NCBI GenBank assembly: GCA_963597615.1
Contig: CAVBQS010000046.1
Coordinates: 1 to 20,767, forward strand
Origin: CAKRJP01 sp963597615
GTDB taxonomy: Bacteria; Bacillota; Clostridia; Lachnospirales; Lachnospiraceae
Length of the DNA stretch: 20,767 bases
Direction of reading: 5' to 3'
Under the pieces are notes generated by a model. The model searched no databases and was not told where the DNA came from. It saw nothing but the letters and a program-made list of their open reading frames with translations. Positions 7,182 to 16,206 of this stretch are shown here, piece by piece (position 1 is the stretch's first letter; the number at the start of each line of letters is the position of its first letter). The position numbers were made by a program, and so were the translations under genes.

Positions 7182-8252
7182 TTAGTCCACTAATGCTTTC
7201 TTTAAGAAATCCATAGCCTTTTTACGTTCTAATTCTAGCTGCTTGTAACCTTCTTCATAATCATGTTCCCAAATGTCATTTTTTACACCAGAGTCAGCAT
7301 ACTTCCTTTCAAGATGAAACTTTGACAGCAATGTTTCCAGGCGTGAGTTCATATTTCCTTCATCCCAGTTGCGGTCATAAACGATAAACGGTTTATTGAA
7401 AAGGAACGAAAATACACATGCATGGAATGAATCTGTTAAAATGATATCCGTGTGGTCAAAGAGCCATAGAAACTCCGACGGTCCTGCTTTTCCAGCAACT
7501 TTATCATCCGGATTTAGAAGCTCATATACTTCTCTTTCATCTCTTATTTCTTCCAATTGCTCAGCAGCTTCATTACATTTGGGAGATAAAAAATAAGTAA
7601 GCACATAGCCTTCTTTTGCTCCCTTAGGCTTTTTTGATACCTTTCTCCACTCATCTACAGTAAGTAGCATTGTAGGATCCACAAGAACCGTCGCATCTCT
7701 TCCCGTTAAACCTTTAATAATTTTAGCCCCTGCGTCTTCACGAACGGAGAGAGCTTTGAAGTCTTTTAAATTTGTTTTAAACCATTCTTCCCAATCTTTC
7801 GGAATGTTCTCCACTGAAAAACTAGGCGAAAAAGAGATTTTCTTTAAATTCTCAGCAAAAGTAAGAAAATAATAGTCTTTTCGTCTCAAGTCATATTTAT
7901 AAAAATTAGGATTCCATACTTGATCGGAACCAACAGAATAGTAATCATAATTGATTTTTTTCAAATTAAGCATTGAAAAATCTACATTTAAATGTTTATC
8001 AAATTTTCTAAACCTAATTATTCGCGAAATTTCATAAGGGTTGAATCGTTTATTTCCTTTAACGACTCCTCTTATTATTTCTTTTATGTTTAATTTAAAT
8101 AAAAAAAGTACACTAGGATATTTTTCCGTAGCAAGGGTGCGAGCATCAAACCCCATGTGAGTATAAATATTAATTACAGCATAGTTTTGTAGTTTATTGC
8201 CAATATTGCCGCTTGAATCAAATATTGTTACAACACCTATTGTTTTTTTCAT
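7182..8252 (-). CDS. Polysaccharide pyruvyl transferase family protein (second copy)
   Basis: A 356-residue member of the CsaB/ExoV-type family, some of whose members move pyruvate from phosphoenolpyruvate onto sugars as a ketal; others have different or unknown donors. Seen: an N-terminal segment with NIGNKLQNYA, the family hallmark VGSDQVWNP in the first half, and TDSFHACVFSFLFNKPF near the C terminus, equivalent to the family's TDRLH/TDSFHG motif. No membrane segment or signal peptide is seen. ATG at 8252 is chosen over the longer start at 8276 because it forms an ATGA overlap of 4 bp with the stop of the upstream GT2, and the protein then starts MKKTIGVVT as in relatives. The wzx stub follows 3 bp after its stop. 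It is unlike the other pyruvyl-transferase-family protein of this window (18436-17291), so it probably acts on a different sugar. Confidence 0.85.
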   Translation of the reverse strand: MKKTIGVVTIFDSSGNIGNKLQNYAVINIYTHMGFDARTLATEKYPSVLFLFKLNIKEIIRGVVKGNKRFNPYEISRIIRFRKFDKHLNVDFSMLNLKKINYDYYSVGSDQVWNPNFYKYDLRRKDYYFLTFAENLKKISFSPSFSVENIPKDWEEWFKTNLKDFKALSVREDAGAKIIKGLTGRDATVLVDPTMLLTVDEWRKVSKKPKGAKEGYVLTYFLSPKCNEAAEQLEEIRDEREVYELLNPDDKVAGKAGPSEFLWLFDHTDIILTDSFHACVFSFLFNKPFIVYDRNWDEGNMNSRLETLLSKFHLERKYADSGVKNDIWEHDYEEGYKQLELERKKAMDFLKKALVD

Positions 8253-9193
8253 ATATTTTTTTGACCTACCATCCATCTATATAACTCAGGGGATAAATAA
8301 AAAATATCATTCGACAATTTTTGGATAATAGTTTTATTATTGCAATATTGATAATTATTTCTAAAATATTTTTTTATTTCATCCCAAATAGCATCGTTTC
8401 TATTATATGTTTTTGCTGCTTTCTTACAAGTTGCCACCAATTGTCCTCTCATAAAAACAAAGTCTTTATAAGAAAAAGGGTTAACCAAATCACTTATTTC
8501 CTCAATAGCATAGATCTGAGTATGTTTTCTTTGATTATATGTCCCATGAATCGCTGAGTTTTGTAAAATTCTATATCCATACATTTGAGCATCTATAAGA
8601 AAATAATGTTTTGCTGCTATTAAAACTTGCATGAAAAATAAGGTATCCTCACTAACATGGTATCTTACATCAAATCTAATATTCTTAATCACTGAAATCG
8701 GAAATAATTTTCCCCAAACAACTCCAGCTTCCCAATGATTCTCATGAGAAAATTCATCATTCAAAACTACATCTTTGATCTTATTTGTTTTAATGTTTGT
8801 TGTATCCCATTCTATTGAATCATTAAATTCTTTACGTATGCAAGAAGTCACGCACTTTCCGTTTTTAACAGATAAATCTAGTAAGACCTTAAAAAAATCC
8901 GGATGCAAAATATCATCACAATCAACAAAAGAAACATAATCGCCATTTACATTATTAAGTCCAAAATTTCTTGTATCGGATACTCCAGAATTTTCTTTAT
9001 ACATATATTTAAATCTACTATCTTTGCAAAATTTTAAAGCATAATTTTTTGAATCATCTACTGATCCATCATCAATCATTAAAACTTCAAAATTTTTATA
9101 AGATTGCCGCAAAATAGAATTTAAACAATTTTCAATTAATTTACCGCAATTAAAAAAAGGAACAACAACTGAAATTTTATATGTATCTTCCAT
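8249..9193 (-). CDS. Family 2 glycosyltransferase
   Basis: A 314-residue cytoplasmic GT-A fold enzyme that adds one sugar to the lipid-linked repeat unit. Residues 7-100 carry the family core: ISVVVPFFNCGKLIENCLNS, the nucleotide-binding IDDGSVDDS, SGVSDTRNFGL and the metal-binding VDCDD. The second half is divergent and determines the acceptor. It overlaps the stop of the preceding GT4 by 17 bp (ATGGAAGATACATATAA shared) and has GGTGGAG 7 nt before its ATG. It is translationally coupled at both ends. The gene is strongly AT-rich, like the neighbouring 7.2-13.6 kb region. The sugar cannot be told from sequence. Confidence 0.92.
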   Translation of the reverse strand: MEDTYKISVVVPFFNCGKLIENCLNSILRQSYKNFEVLMIDDGSVDDSKNYALKFCKDSRFKYMYKENSGVSDTRNFGLNNVNGDYVSFVDCDDILHPDFFKVLLDLSVKNGKCVTSCIRKEFNDSIEWDTTNIKTNKIKDVVLNDEFSHENHWEAGVVWGKLFPISVIKNIRFDVRYHVSEDTLFFMQVLIAAKHYFLIDAQMYGYRILQNSAIHGTYNQRKHTQIYAIEEISDLVNPFSYKDFVFMRGQLVATCKKAAKTYNRNDAIWDEIKKYFRNNYQYCNNKTIIQKLSNDIFYLSPELYRWMVGQKNI

Positions 9194-10247
9194 TTAAATA
9201 CTCCACCAATATTCGTTCAAACTCTTTCGCGGATTTTTCAAGTGACCTATTCTTCCCAGTCTCCACAGCATTTTTTGAAATTTTCTTTCGAAGTTCATCA
9301 TCCTCGAATAACTTCGCTATATTGTTCACCATAGCATCTACATCTCGCACAGGAGAAAGCAGTGCATTTTCACCATCGACAGCATATTCAAGAACACCTC
9401 TATACGAAGAGGAAACAATAGCACAACCACAAGCCATTGCCTCAAGACCTGGCAATCCAAATCCTTCTTCGACCGTAGTGCACATAAACACTTCTGTTCT
9501 ATTATTAATTTCAGCGACCTCTTTAGGCGTAATTTTTTGATGATAGGTGCAGCATGGAGGAAGATTTTGTGGTTTATCCTCTATTGATATTACATCAACT
9601 ATCAAATCATCATATTTTTCTTCTAGCTTTCTAATCACCTCAAGTGCATATTGTGGTCCTTTATAATCAGCGGATCTATAATGAAATACAATGGAATGTT
9701 TTCTTCTACTTGCGCCTATATCATAAAATACCTCTGCGTTTATGCAATTGGAAACTAAATAGGAAGGAAAAGATGAATGCTTATCTACAATTTCTTTTAG
9801 CCATTTAGCTACAACAATATTTGTCATTTCAAGACCATAGGAACTACAAACTTTTTCATCAGAACAATTCCAATTTTCAAAGTCTTGAATAAAATAGAAC
9901 TTTTTCCCACAATAGTCAGGTAATGATTTAACTATAAAAGCGGTCTGCAGCGCTGTTGCTATAACAACATCTCCTGCCGCCATTTTATTTGGCTCGGATA
10001 AGACCCTTTTCTTGATTCTTCTATCTAACCTAAACCAATTTCCAGGACCAATTGTTTCACTGTAGAGTTTAACAATAGGTTTTCTAATAAATTCCGGAAG
10101 ATGTTTATTCGTCAGCATTGAACCATATAGATAATTAATGGTGACGTCATTACCGTATTCAGCAAGTTTATTACAGTATTCATAGATAATCTTAAAACCA
10201 CCAGTTGGTCGTGTTGTATTTCCTAGTAATAATATGTTAATTTTCAT
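9177..10247 (-). CDS. Family 4 glycosyltransferase
   Basis: A 356-residue GT-B fold enzyme of the repeat-unit assembly line. The N-terminal loop TTRPTGGFKIIYEYCNKLA resembles the acceptor-binding glycine loop. KFYFIQDFENW resembles that of WsaF-like rhamnosyltransferases. The donor-site signature EEGFGLPGLEAMACG gives the E-x7-E motif near residues 255-270. Start: a longer frame reaches TTG at 10277, but AAGGAGG at 10259-10265 points to ATG at 10247 (MKINILLLG). This overlaps the polymerase gene by 11 bp. The preceding overlap and the 17-bp overlap with the next GT2 indicate tight coupling. The sugar is unknown; rhamnose is only a guess from the FIQDFE motif. Confidence 0.9.
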   Translation of the reverse strand: MKINILLLGNTTRPTGGFKIIYEYCNKLAEYGNDVTINYLYGSMLTNKHLPEFIRKPIVKLYSETIGPGNWFRLDRRIKKRVLSEPNKMAAGDVVIATALQTAFIVKSLPDYCGKKFYFIQDFENWNCSDEKVCSSYGLEMTNIVVAKWLKEIVDKHSSFPSYLVSNCINAEVFYDIGASRRKHSIVFHYRSADYKGPQYALEVIRKLEEKYDDLIVDVISIEDKPQNLPPCCTYHQKITPKEVAEINNRTEVFMCTTVEEGFGLPGLEAMACGCAIVSSSYRGVLEYAVDGENALLSPVRDVDAMVNNIAKLFEDDELRKKISKNAVETGKNRSLEKSAKEFERILVEYLNGRYI

Positions 10248-11466
10248 AAAAATAATCGCCTCCTTGCAAAAACGCAATTACCCCAAAGGTAATCCAGGTC
10301 TCCGGTACAAAAAAGTCAGCGCTAATAAACTCGATTATAATTATATAAAAAAAGCAAACTAACATAGCATAGGTTATTGGATTATCATTTGCTGACACTC
10401 TTACTACTTTCTTTGCTGTGGTTATAATCACTGAAATCCAAGCAAATATTGACATCACTCCGCCGCTAACTAATAATCCCACAATTTGAGTTCCAGCTGC
10501 AACAGTATCAACTTTACCTCCTTGCAAAGAAACCTTGGCTTGATTATAGCCAACACCCATAATAATTGTCTTCAAATTAGAAGTCCAAATATCAATAGCA
10601 GCATATAGACTTTCAATTCTAAAACTTCCAGAATAATCATTCTTGGCCTCTGAAAAAGTTACAAAAAAATTATTTAGTTTAGAAAACGAATATCCCGTTG
10701 TACTAATCAATCCTGATTGCATCAAAATCGGAACAGCAGCAATCATCACAATTGCTAACGCGAAAATTTTAATTATCCGATTGCCTTTTCCTCTTTTAAT
10801 CAGTATTGCGAAAAAAATGCCAGTCGCTAATATTACAGCATAAGTTGCTGAACGAGTAGGCGAAATAAGCAATGTTGCAATTGCTGTTATAGTAATAAAC
10901 CATCTACGCCGATTCATTTTCTTAAATGTCAAAAAAGGAATACAATACGCTACAGCATAGCAACATAATTTGCCATGTGTATTTGCCTCTGTTCTGAACG
11001 CAGCAATCTGATCATTAAGTATCTGAAATGAGTTTATTTTATTCAAAGTGATATTTATCCCGAATTTAGATAGAACCCATGTTATCAATCCAAAAATCAT
11101 ACAAAATAACATGATTTTTTCTAATGTGTTGAAAAGATCATTTAATGACAATTTTTTATTACATAACACAAAATATGTAACAAATGCTGTGATAATATTC
11201 AAGCTAAGCGAGATAACACCACTTAAAGAACCGCCTATAGAAGAACTAAAAAGCGATATAAACAACAATACACTTATAAACAGAAAAAGAGAGTTTGTTA
11301 CCTTGTTTTTAACTAACTTTTTTCCTTGGCGTATAAATGGAAAAAAATAAAAGAGACTCACAATATAATATAATCTTAAATTTCCAATAAACTCAAAAGA
11401 GATTAATTCGGTTGTGAAAATAATTAAATAATAAATTTTCCAAATAACATTAGCTTTAATCTTCAT
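10237..11466 (-). CDS. wzy: Wzy-like polysaccharide polymerase (O-antigen ligase family)
   Basis: A 409-residue hydrophobic protein with about ten predicted membrane spans and one larger extracytoplasmic loop (residues about 255-310, SGLISTTGYSFSKL...). This is the normal design of Wzy/WaaL proteins, which join flipped repeat units on the outer face of the membrane. SPTRSATYAV after residue 200 resembles the arginine-containing motif of the family, and EANTHGKLCCYAVAY precedes it. It is placed among the glycosyltransferases and is the only polymerase candidate in the window. ATG at 11466 has AGGA about 10 nt upstream. The polymerase family is weakly conserved, so the call rests on topology, context and these short motifs. 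Confidence 0.8.
   Translation of the reverse strand: MKIKANVIWKIYYLIIFTTELISFEFIGNLRLYYIVSLFYFFPFIRQGKKLVKNKVTNSLFLFISVLLFISLFSSSIGGSLSGVISLSLNIITAFVTYFVLCNKKLSLNDLFNTLEKIMLFCMIFGLITWVLSKFGINITLNKINSFQILNDQIAAFRTEANTHGKLCCYAVAYCIPFLTFKKMNRRRWFITITAIATLLISPTRSATYAVILATGIFFAILIKRGKGNRIIKIFALAIVMIAAVPILMQSGLISTTGYSFSKLNNFFVTFSEAKNDYSGSFRIESLYAAIDIWTSNLKTIIMGVGYNQAKVSLQGGKVDTVAAGTQIVGLLVSGGVMSIFAWISVIITTAKKVVRVSANDNPITYAMLVCFFYIIIIEFISADFFVPETWITFGVIAFLQGGDYFYEN
10259..10265 (-). promoter_or_regulatory. Shine-Dalgarno that fixes the GT4 start at 10247
   Basis: AAGGAGG on the minus strand, 11 nt before ATG 10247 and inside the end of the polymerase gene. The longer frame from TTG 10277 has no comparable site. 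Confidence 0.7.
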
Positions 11467-11487
11467 TCTTATCCATTCCTAAATGTC

Positions 11488-12408
11488 TTATTTGCTTTTT
11501 CTCTTCGCACTTTGTTGAAATAACGCAATGCGTAATGAGCACCATTTCATAACATCTTGCAAGTGATATTCGCATATTGATACTCGCATAGCGGCTTTGA
11601 GAATCATTTTCTTCAATAGATTAATTTGTAGATATTTTACATTATAATAATACCTTGACTTATAAAGAATTTTCATTCTTGACGCCGATGACTTGTATGT
11701 ATTTACTATAGACGCCTTATGATTATGCTGATATTTTGCATCCAGAATTAATCCCATTTTATAATTATTGTCTTCTATTTTTTTTGATAAAATTCTTTCT
11801 TCACAATACAGAAAGACATTATCATCAAAAAATCCAAGTTTTTGAAATACTTTTAAGTCAAAAGCAAGGAAGGAGCCCTTAAGCATTCCAACATCTTGAA
11901 TTTTTTTATTTTTATCTGTCTGCATTCTTAGTTTTTTATTTCTTTTTCTTCCAAAATAAAAACAATCTAATAAGTCATCTAGATAATCCATTCTTTTTGA
12001 ATATGCTGGATTTACAACTTGCCATTTAGAATCATACTCAACAGGTGAAAGAACAGCATATTTTGACTCACTTAGACTATTGATTAATATTGTAAAATCC
12101 TTCTCTGCTATGTATATATCAGGATTCGCAACTATCGCCACATCAAATCCTTCGTCATACAACTTTTTAAGCCCATGATTATTTCCATTGGAATACCCTT
12201 TGTTTTCTTTCAAAAACATTAATTCGATTTTGGGAGATGACAGATTCTTGAAATCTTTTCTTGAAGAATCTGTCGAATTATTATCCACAACAATAATTTT
12301 ATTAACCAATCGATATTTTTCAAAAACATTGGCAAGTTTAATTGTCATAGCACTAGAATTATAATTCAATATTATGATTCCAACTTTTAAATCATTAACA
12401 TCCTTCAT
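11488..12408 (-). CDS. Family 2 glycosyltransferase, WbbL-like
   Basis: A 306-residue GT-A enzyme. VGIIILNYNSS, IIVVDNNSTDSSRK, KENKGYSNGNNHGLK and the metal/nucleotide motif VANPDIYI (NPD rather than DxD) match the subgroup typified by the rhamnosyltransferase WbbL; YCEERILSKKI in the second half matches its conserved E(E/D) region. The C terminus is basic and may lie on the membrane. ATG at 12408 follows GGTGAGAG at good spacing. The gap of 113 bp to the upstream gene is the largest between intact genes in the upstream half and has no clear terminator or promoter. Rhamnose is plausible but not shown. Confidence 0.9.
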   Translation of the reverse strand: MKDVNDLKVGIIILNYNSSAMTIKLANVFEKYRLVNKIIVVDNNSTDSSRKDFKNLSSPKIELMFLKENKGYSNGNNHGLKKLYDEGFDVAIVANPDIYIAEKDFTILINSLSESKYAVLSPVEYDSKWQVVNPAYSKRMDYLDDLLDCFYFGRKRNKKLRMQTDKNKKIQDVGMLKGSFLAFDLKVFQKLGFFDDNVFLYCEERILSKKIEDNNYKMGLILDAKYQHNHKASIVNTYKSSASRMKILYKSRYYYNVKYLQINLLKKMILKAAMRVSICEYHLQDVMKWCSLRIALFQQSAKRKSK

Positions 12409-12521
12409 AAAAATCTCTCACCTATTATCAGATCCCTTTCCGTTTTAATACAAAGAATTTCATGCGTTTGTAATGTTGAATTGCCTTTATAAAATTCTCC
12501 AATATATATTATGTTTAATCC

Positions 12522-13646
12522 CTAATTTTCGCATGAACTGTTAAAAAAGTATTCGCATACCCTTTCTGATGATTTTCCATCGACATATTTATGAAACTTC
12601 TTTCTCAATGCCATTCTTTTTTCTCTATACTCGTCTGAGCCAGTAACTATTGAAAATAAAAAGTTTTGAAATTGTTCTTCATTCGTTATTACTGGACCAG
12701 GTAAATAGTCATCAATAGGATCAAAGACAAATCCTCTACTTTCCTTATAAGCCTGTATATCTCCGGCCACTACACCTATTGGCCTATTTAGAAGTAAATA
12801 ATCAACCATTACCGATGAGTAGTCGGAAAGTAGCACACTTGATTTTGCAATCAGTGTATACAATGTAACATTATATTCTTCCAACAAATCATTTGTAATT
12901 ATCCTAATATTAGACATTTCTTTAAGGATTGTTAGATCCTCCATTGGATGAGGCTTTAATATCAAACAACAATTATTATCTTTCAAGAAGTCATTTAATT
13001 TATTACAGTAATTTTCATCATATAAGTTTGATATGCCAAAGCTATCTGGATTTCCATCTATACCTGCATGGTTAAATTTTGCTTTTCTATATGTAGGCAT
13101 CCATAAAATTATCTTTTTATATATTGTCAAATCTAGTAATGTTTTAGGGAAAACTTCATCCATGAACAATTCGTCATTTCTAGGTAATCCTAAAGCTAAA
13201 ACTTTTTGAATTCCTAGCTCTTCTTTTTGAATTTTAGAGTACACATCACTTGTTGATAATGTATACTCTCCGATATACTTTTTTTCATCATCCGGAATCC
13301 TCTTGTAGCCATTTCCATGCCAAAGATTAATCACTTTTTGCGTATTTGGAGAGTGGACATCTTCAAAATAATTATGTGTGCAAAAAACATACTTTGCTCT
13401 AAAAAAATATAAAATTCCCTTAAAAGATTTTTTCTTTATAGGATTTTCAAAATTATTGTCATATGTATAACTATATGTCCATACTATTTGATACTTTTTT
13501 TGAATATCCTCTCTATTTTTCAGTATGTAATTATATACAGCTAATGCATTATCTGAATAATCTGGGAAACTATTAAATATAATAATATCTGTCTTCTTTA
13601 CAAGCCTATTTAATAAAGAGATTACGTGTTTAATGCACATCTTCAA
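12522..13646 (-). CDS. CDP-glycerol/CDP-ribitol glycerophosphotransferase family protein (TagB/TagF-like)
   Basis: A 374-residue GT-B-like enzyme that transfers polyol phosphate from a CDP-polyol to a sugar. Family motifs in order: INLWHGNGYK (catalytic His of the WHG motif), LWMPTYRK, LILKPHP and LLSDYSSVMVDYLLLNRP, then GFVF...PGP near the end. It is about the length of TagB-type primases, shorter than TagF polymerases with their N-terminal extension, so it more likely adds a single phosphate substituent than a long chain. The start is either TTG at 13646 (GGAGG at 13656-13660, 9 nt away) or ATG at 13640 (15 nt away); spacing favours TTG. It begins 5 bp after the GT4 stop. The TarI-like gene at 18468-19199 is the likely source of its donor. 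Confidence 0.9.
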   Translation of the reverse strand: MKMCIKHVISLLNRLVKKTDIIIFNSFPDYSDNALAVYNYILKNREDIQKKYQIVWTYSYTYDNNFENPIKKKSFKGILYFFRAKYVFCTHNYFEDVHSPNTQKVINLWHGNGYKRIPDDEKKYIGEYTLSTSDVYSKIQKEELGIQKVLALGLPRNDELFMDEVFPKTLLDLTIYKKIILWMPTYRKAKFNHAGIDGNPDSFGISNLYDENYCNKLNDFLKDNNCCLILKPHPMEDLTILKEMSNIRIITNDLLEEYNVTLYTLIAKSSVLLSDYSSVMVDYLLLNRPIGVVAGDIQAYKESRGFVFDPIDDYLPGPVITNEEQFQNFLFSIVTGSDEYREKRMALRKKFHKYVDGKSSERVCEYFFNSSCEN

Positions 13647-13651
13647 AACAT

Positions 13652-14953
13652 CTATCCTCCATAAATCGAATAAATATCATTTAAAAATTGTCTCCAGCTC
13701 TTTGGAACCATCTTTACCTCTATGTCTAAATTCTCCATAGCTATCTTTAGTTCATCAACACTACCAGACTCAACCACCACTCCACTGTCCTCAATCACAT
13801 CTTTAGCGCCGACATGGTCGCTGACAATAACTGGTACTCTATAGCTAAGTGCCTCTAAAATTGTAAACCCAAACGTCTCATACCAGATGCTCGGAGCAAC
13901 TAACAGATCTGCTTCATTCATCATCTGCTCCATATCGTTCTGTGTAAATCCATCTTCCTTTACAACCATATAAGCCTCTGGATTTTGAACGGGGCTGTAT
14001 ACTCGGAGTTCAAATTTTTCTCCTTCGTTCCACATCTGATCACATGCTTTCTTAAGTACCTTCCACCCTTTAAAGGATTTAGCTGGAGCGAGGCATAATA
14101 TGACTTTCTTCCCCGTATCTACTTTATGTCTCTCATGTTGGCTAACGCCCTTGTGAGTAATACTCACCACTTTACTATCTTTAGGAGTCATATATCGCCT
14201 ATATATCTCTTCAGTCACTGTAGAATTAAAATGGATAAAATCAATAGCTTCATACATATTCACATAGTAAGCCCGCAAATCCTTATACTTCCTAATCAGT
14301 TGCTCCACATCAACTTTTGGCATATCGGGGATAATTTCTTCTCCAAAGAATTTTCCTCTATGTTGCTTTCTTAATTGTTTGACAATAAAGGTATCTTTTG
14401 CCCATCTATATAGAGGAGATTGCATTAATTGAATTTTCTTTAAGGATAGAGCTCCTACATTGCACTGAATGCAATTCCTACATCCCTTATCATCATCACA
14501 ACAGGTTCCGTATCTGTAAAGCGTCACTTTCGGGCAAAATCCAAAATAGTCGTGAGAAGTCATTACAGTTCTTATATTCAACTGATTAGCTGCTTTAATA
14601 AATTCTCGATGCATTCCCATCAATGTATGGATATGAATAACATCTGGCTTATTTCTGTTCAAAAAAGATCTGTAGATCTTCTCATTACAAGACTTAGTAA
14701 AAGCAATAAACTCATTAATCCCCTCATCTAATGAAACCGGGAGGGGATTGATGAGTTCAAAATTCCTAATACCTTCTATCTTTTTTCTTTCTTTGATTTT
14801 TGGCTCAGCGGAATAGCTCTTAATTTCTCCAGGCCATAAGACCATCACTTCATGGCCATCAATAACTTGTGACTTTGCTAAATCGAAGGCATATCTGGTT
14901 AAGCCCCCAGTACGATATGGAGGAAACCCTAAAAAATAATGCAAAATTTTCAT
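13652..14953 (-). CDS. Family 4 glycosyltransferase with cysteine cluster
   Basis: A 433-residue GT-B enzyme. The N terminus MKILHYFLGFPPYRTGGLTR carries the acceptor-side glycine loop. The C-terminal donor domain has APSIWYETFGFTILEAL with the E-x7-E motif near residues 355-375. A cysteine-rich insert at about 140-164 (C140, C151, C152, C158, C161, C164, after HDYFGFCPK) looks like a metal-binding knuckle; similar HDxxxxCP...C...C..C segments occur in a subgroup of GT4 enzymes. ATG 14953 is chosen over ATG 14959 because AGGAGG lies 8 nt before it and only 2 nt before the other. The sugar is unknown. Confidence 0.92.
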   Translation of the reverse strand: MKILHYFLGFPPYRTGGLTRYAFDLAKSQVIDGHEVMVLWPGEIKSYSAEPKIKERKKIEGIRNFELINPLPVSLDEGINEFIAFTKSCNEKIYRSFLNRNKPDVIHIHTLMGMHREFIKAANQLNIRTVMTSHDYFGFCPKVTLYRYGTCCDDDKGCRNCIQCNVGALSLKKIQLMQSPLYRWAKDTFIVKQLRKQHRGKFFGEEIIPDMPKVDVEQLIRKYKDLRAYYVNMYEAIDFIHFNSTVTEEIYRRYMTPKDSKVVSITHKGVSQHERHKVDTGKKVILCLAPAKSFKGWKVLKKACDQMWNEGEKFELRVYSPVQNPEAYMVVKEDGFTQNDMEQMMNEADLLVAPSIWYETFGFTILEALSYRVPVIVSDHVGAKDVIEDSGVVVESGSVDELKIAMENLDIEVKMVPKSWRQFLNDIYSIYGG

Positions 14954-14961
14954 CTCCATAC

Positions 14962-14967
14962 CCTCCT
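14962..14967 (-). promoter_or_regulatory. Shine-Dalgarno that fixes the GT4 start at 14953
   Basis: AGGAGG with 8-nt spacing to ATG 14953; only 2 nt separate it from the earlier in-frame ATG at 14959. Confidence 0.75.
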
Positions 14968-14974
14968 GCTTTAA

Positions 14975-16144
14975 TCACTCGCACCATATTTTTGCATATC
15001 TAGAACTTATATATTCCCAACTATATGCAGTCCGTACTCTCTCTTTCGCTTTACAGCTTAGTTCTTCTCTACTAATTCCTTCACACTTATCTATTAAATT
15101 TGAAAGATTACCATCTTCTTTGGTCCAATAAAGGGCTGCATCCTCACCAACCTCTCGGTTAAAGCCTACATCTAGTAATAGATTCAGTTTTGTGGATCCC
15201 AACGCTTCCAAAAGACTTGGATTTGTCCCTCCAACCTCATGTCCATGAAAATACCCATAAGCGTCCTCTCGAATCTTTTTTAAAAGCTCCTGATCATACA
15301 CAGTGCCTACAAATTTAATTCTTGGATCCTTCTTAAAATGTAACCTGCTCTCAAGTTCGTCAAGAAATCCAGGATTACTATTTGTAATAATCGCAAAATC
15401 CTTTTGGGTCTTACTTTTCATGTACTCTTTGATCATGGTCTCGTAATTATTTTCAGGAACAAAACGGCCTACTATCAGATAGTACTCATTTTTCTTAAGT
15501 CCCTTACTATTCAACCACTCCTCAATTTTTTCTTCTGAACATTTGCTAGGCTCTGTTTCAGCTCCATATGCAATAAAAATGGTATTCTGCACACCGTAGG
15601 TCTGCTGTATATACTTCTCAATATTTACAGAATCACATACAATGAGGTCGGATCCTAACACCATCTTTCTCTCACTGTACTTCCAGTAAGTTCTGATCGG
15701 CTTACTCCACTTAGCTCTCATCCACTCATGACCATCTGGATTTAAATAAACTTTGCCACCTAATCTTTTGATTTTTTTTACATAACGAGGAAAGAAAGGT
15801 CCAATTCTGCAAGTCATAATGTATACAATCGGATGTTCAATCTTCTCTTTTTTGATAATCTCTATACTCTTCGCAAGAGCAGCGCAATCGTAATAGATAG
15901 CTTGCGCCGACTTTAACCATTCTGGGATTTCAATTTCAAAGCAATCAGCATTGTGGTAATCGTAACCACCGTCCTTAAGTATCGCTTCATCTGGAACATT
16001 AGCTCCAGTCCCATTCTTTTTAACGGCAACATGATATTTGATATTGTAATTTTCTTGATGGTACTCTGTAAGCTTATTTATAAAAGTCTCATATCCACCA
16101 TAAGCTCCTAATGATTTAGCTCCGATTAAAAATACATGCTGCAC
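14975..16144 (-). CDS. DUF1972-type glycosyltransferase, Cps2T/WchF-like
   Basis: A 389-residue GT-B enzyme whose N terminus (FLIGAKSLGAYGGYETFINKL) is the hallmark of the DUF1972/Glyco_trans_4 group that includes the pneumococcal beta-1,4-rhamnosyltransferase WchF/Cps2T. LNPDGHEWMRAKWSKP and YLIVGRFVPENN follow, and HGHEVGGTNPSLLEAL carries the donor-site motif in the C-terminal half. In characterised loci this enzyme adds the second sugar, rhamnose to glucose, directly after the initiating phosphotransferase, which fits its early position here. The start is GTG at 16144; no nearby ATG exists and the upstream AGAGAG is only a weak ribosome site. Rhamnose genes are not in the window. Confidence 0.88.
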   Translation of the reverse strand: MQHVFLIGAKSLGAYGGYETFINKLTEYHQENYNIKYHVAVKKNGTGANVPDEAILKDGGYDYHNADCFEIEIPEWLKSAQAIYYDCAALAKSIEIIKKEKIEHPIVYIMTCRIGPFFPRYVKKIKRLGGKVYLNPDGHEWMRAKWSKPIRTYWKYSERKMVLGSDLIVCDSVNIEKYIQQTYGVQNTIFIAYGAETEPSKCSEEKIEEWLNSKGLKKNEYYLIVGRFVPENNYETMIKEYMKSKTQKDFAIITNSNPGFLDELESRLHFKKDPRIKFVGTVYDQELLKKIREDAYGYFHGHEVGGTNPSLLEALGSTKLNLLLDVGFNREVGEDAALYWTKEDGNLSNLIDKCEGISREELSCKAKERVRTAYSWEYISSRYAKIWCE

Positions 16145-16206
16145 TTTTACTTTCTCTCTTTCTCCCTTTTTTCCTTCGTTTACCTATATTCTCTGCAGAC
16201 TACCTG

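Noticed and set aside
8253..8276. Longer N terminus (eight residues) of the second pyruvyl-transferase-family protein
   Set aside because: No Shine-Dalgarno is seen before 8276, the extra residues are not family-like, and ATG 8252 forms a standard ATGA overlap with the upstream gene.
9181..9540. Open + strand frame of 119 codons opposite the GT4 gene
   Set aside because: It lies wholly antisense to a clear glycosyltransferase, has low-complexity Ser/Phe-rich sequence and no ribosome site. Other + strand frames within 1986-17540 are rejected for the same reason.
12409..12521. TTGTAT-18 bp-GATAAT promoter-like pair in the 113-bp gap before the WbbL-like GT2
   Set aside because: The -35 matches only three of six, and transcription would start within the ribosome binding site, so it is not credible as the gene's promoter.
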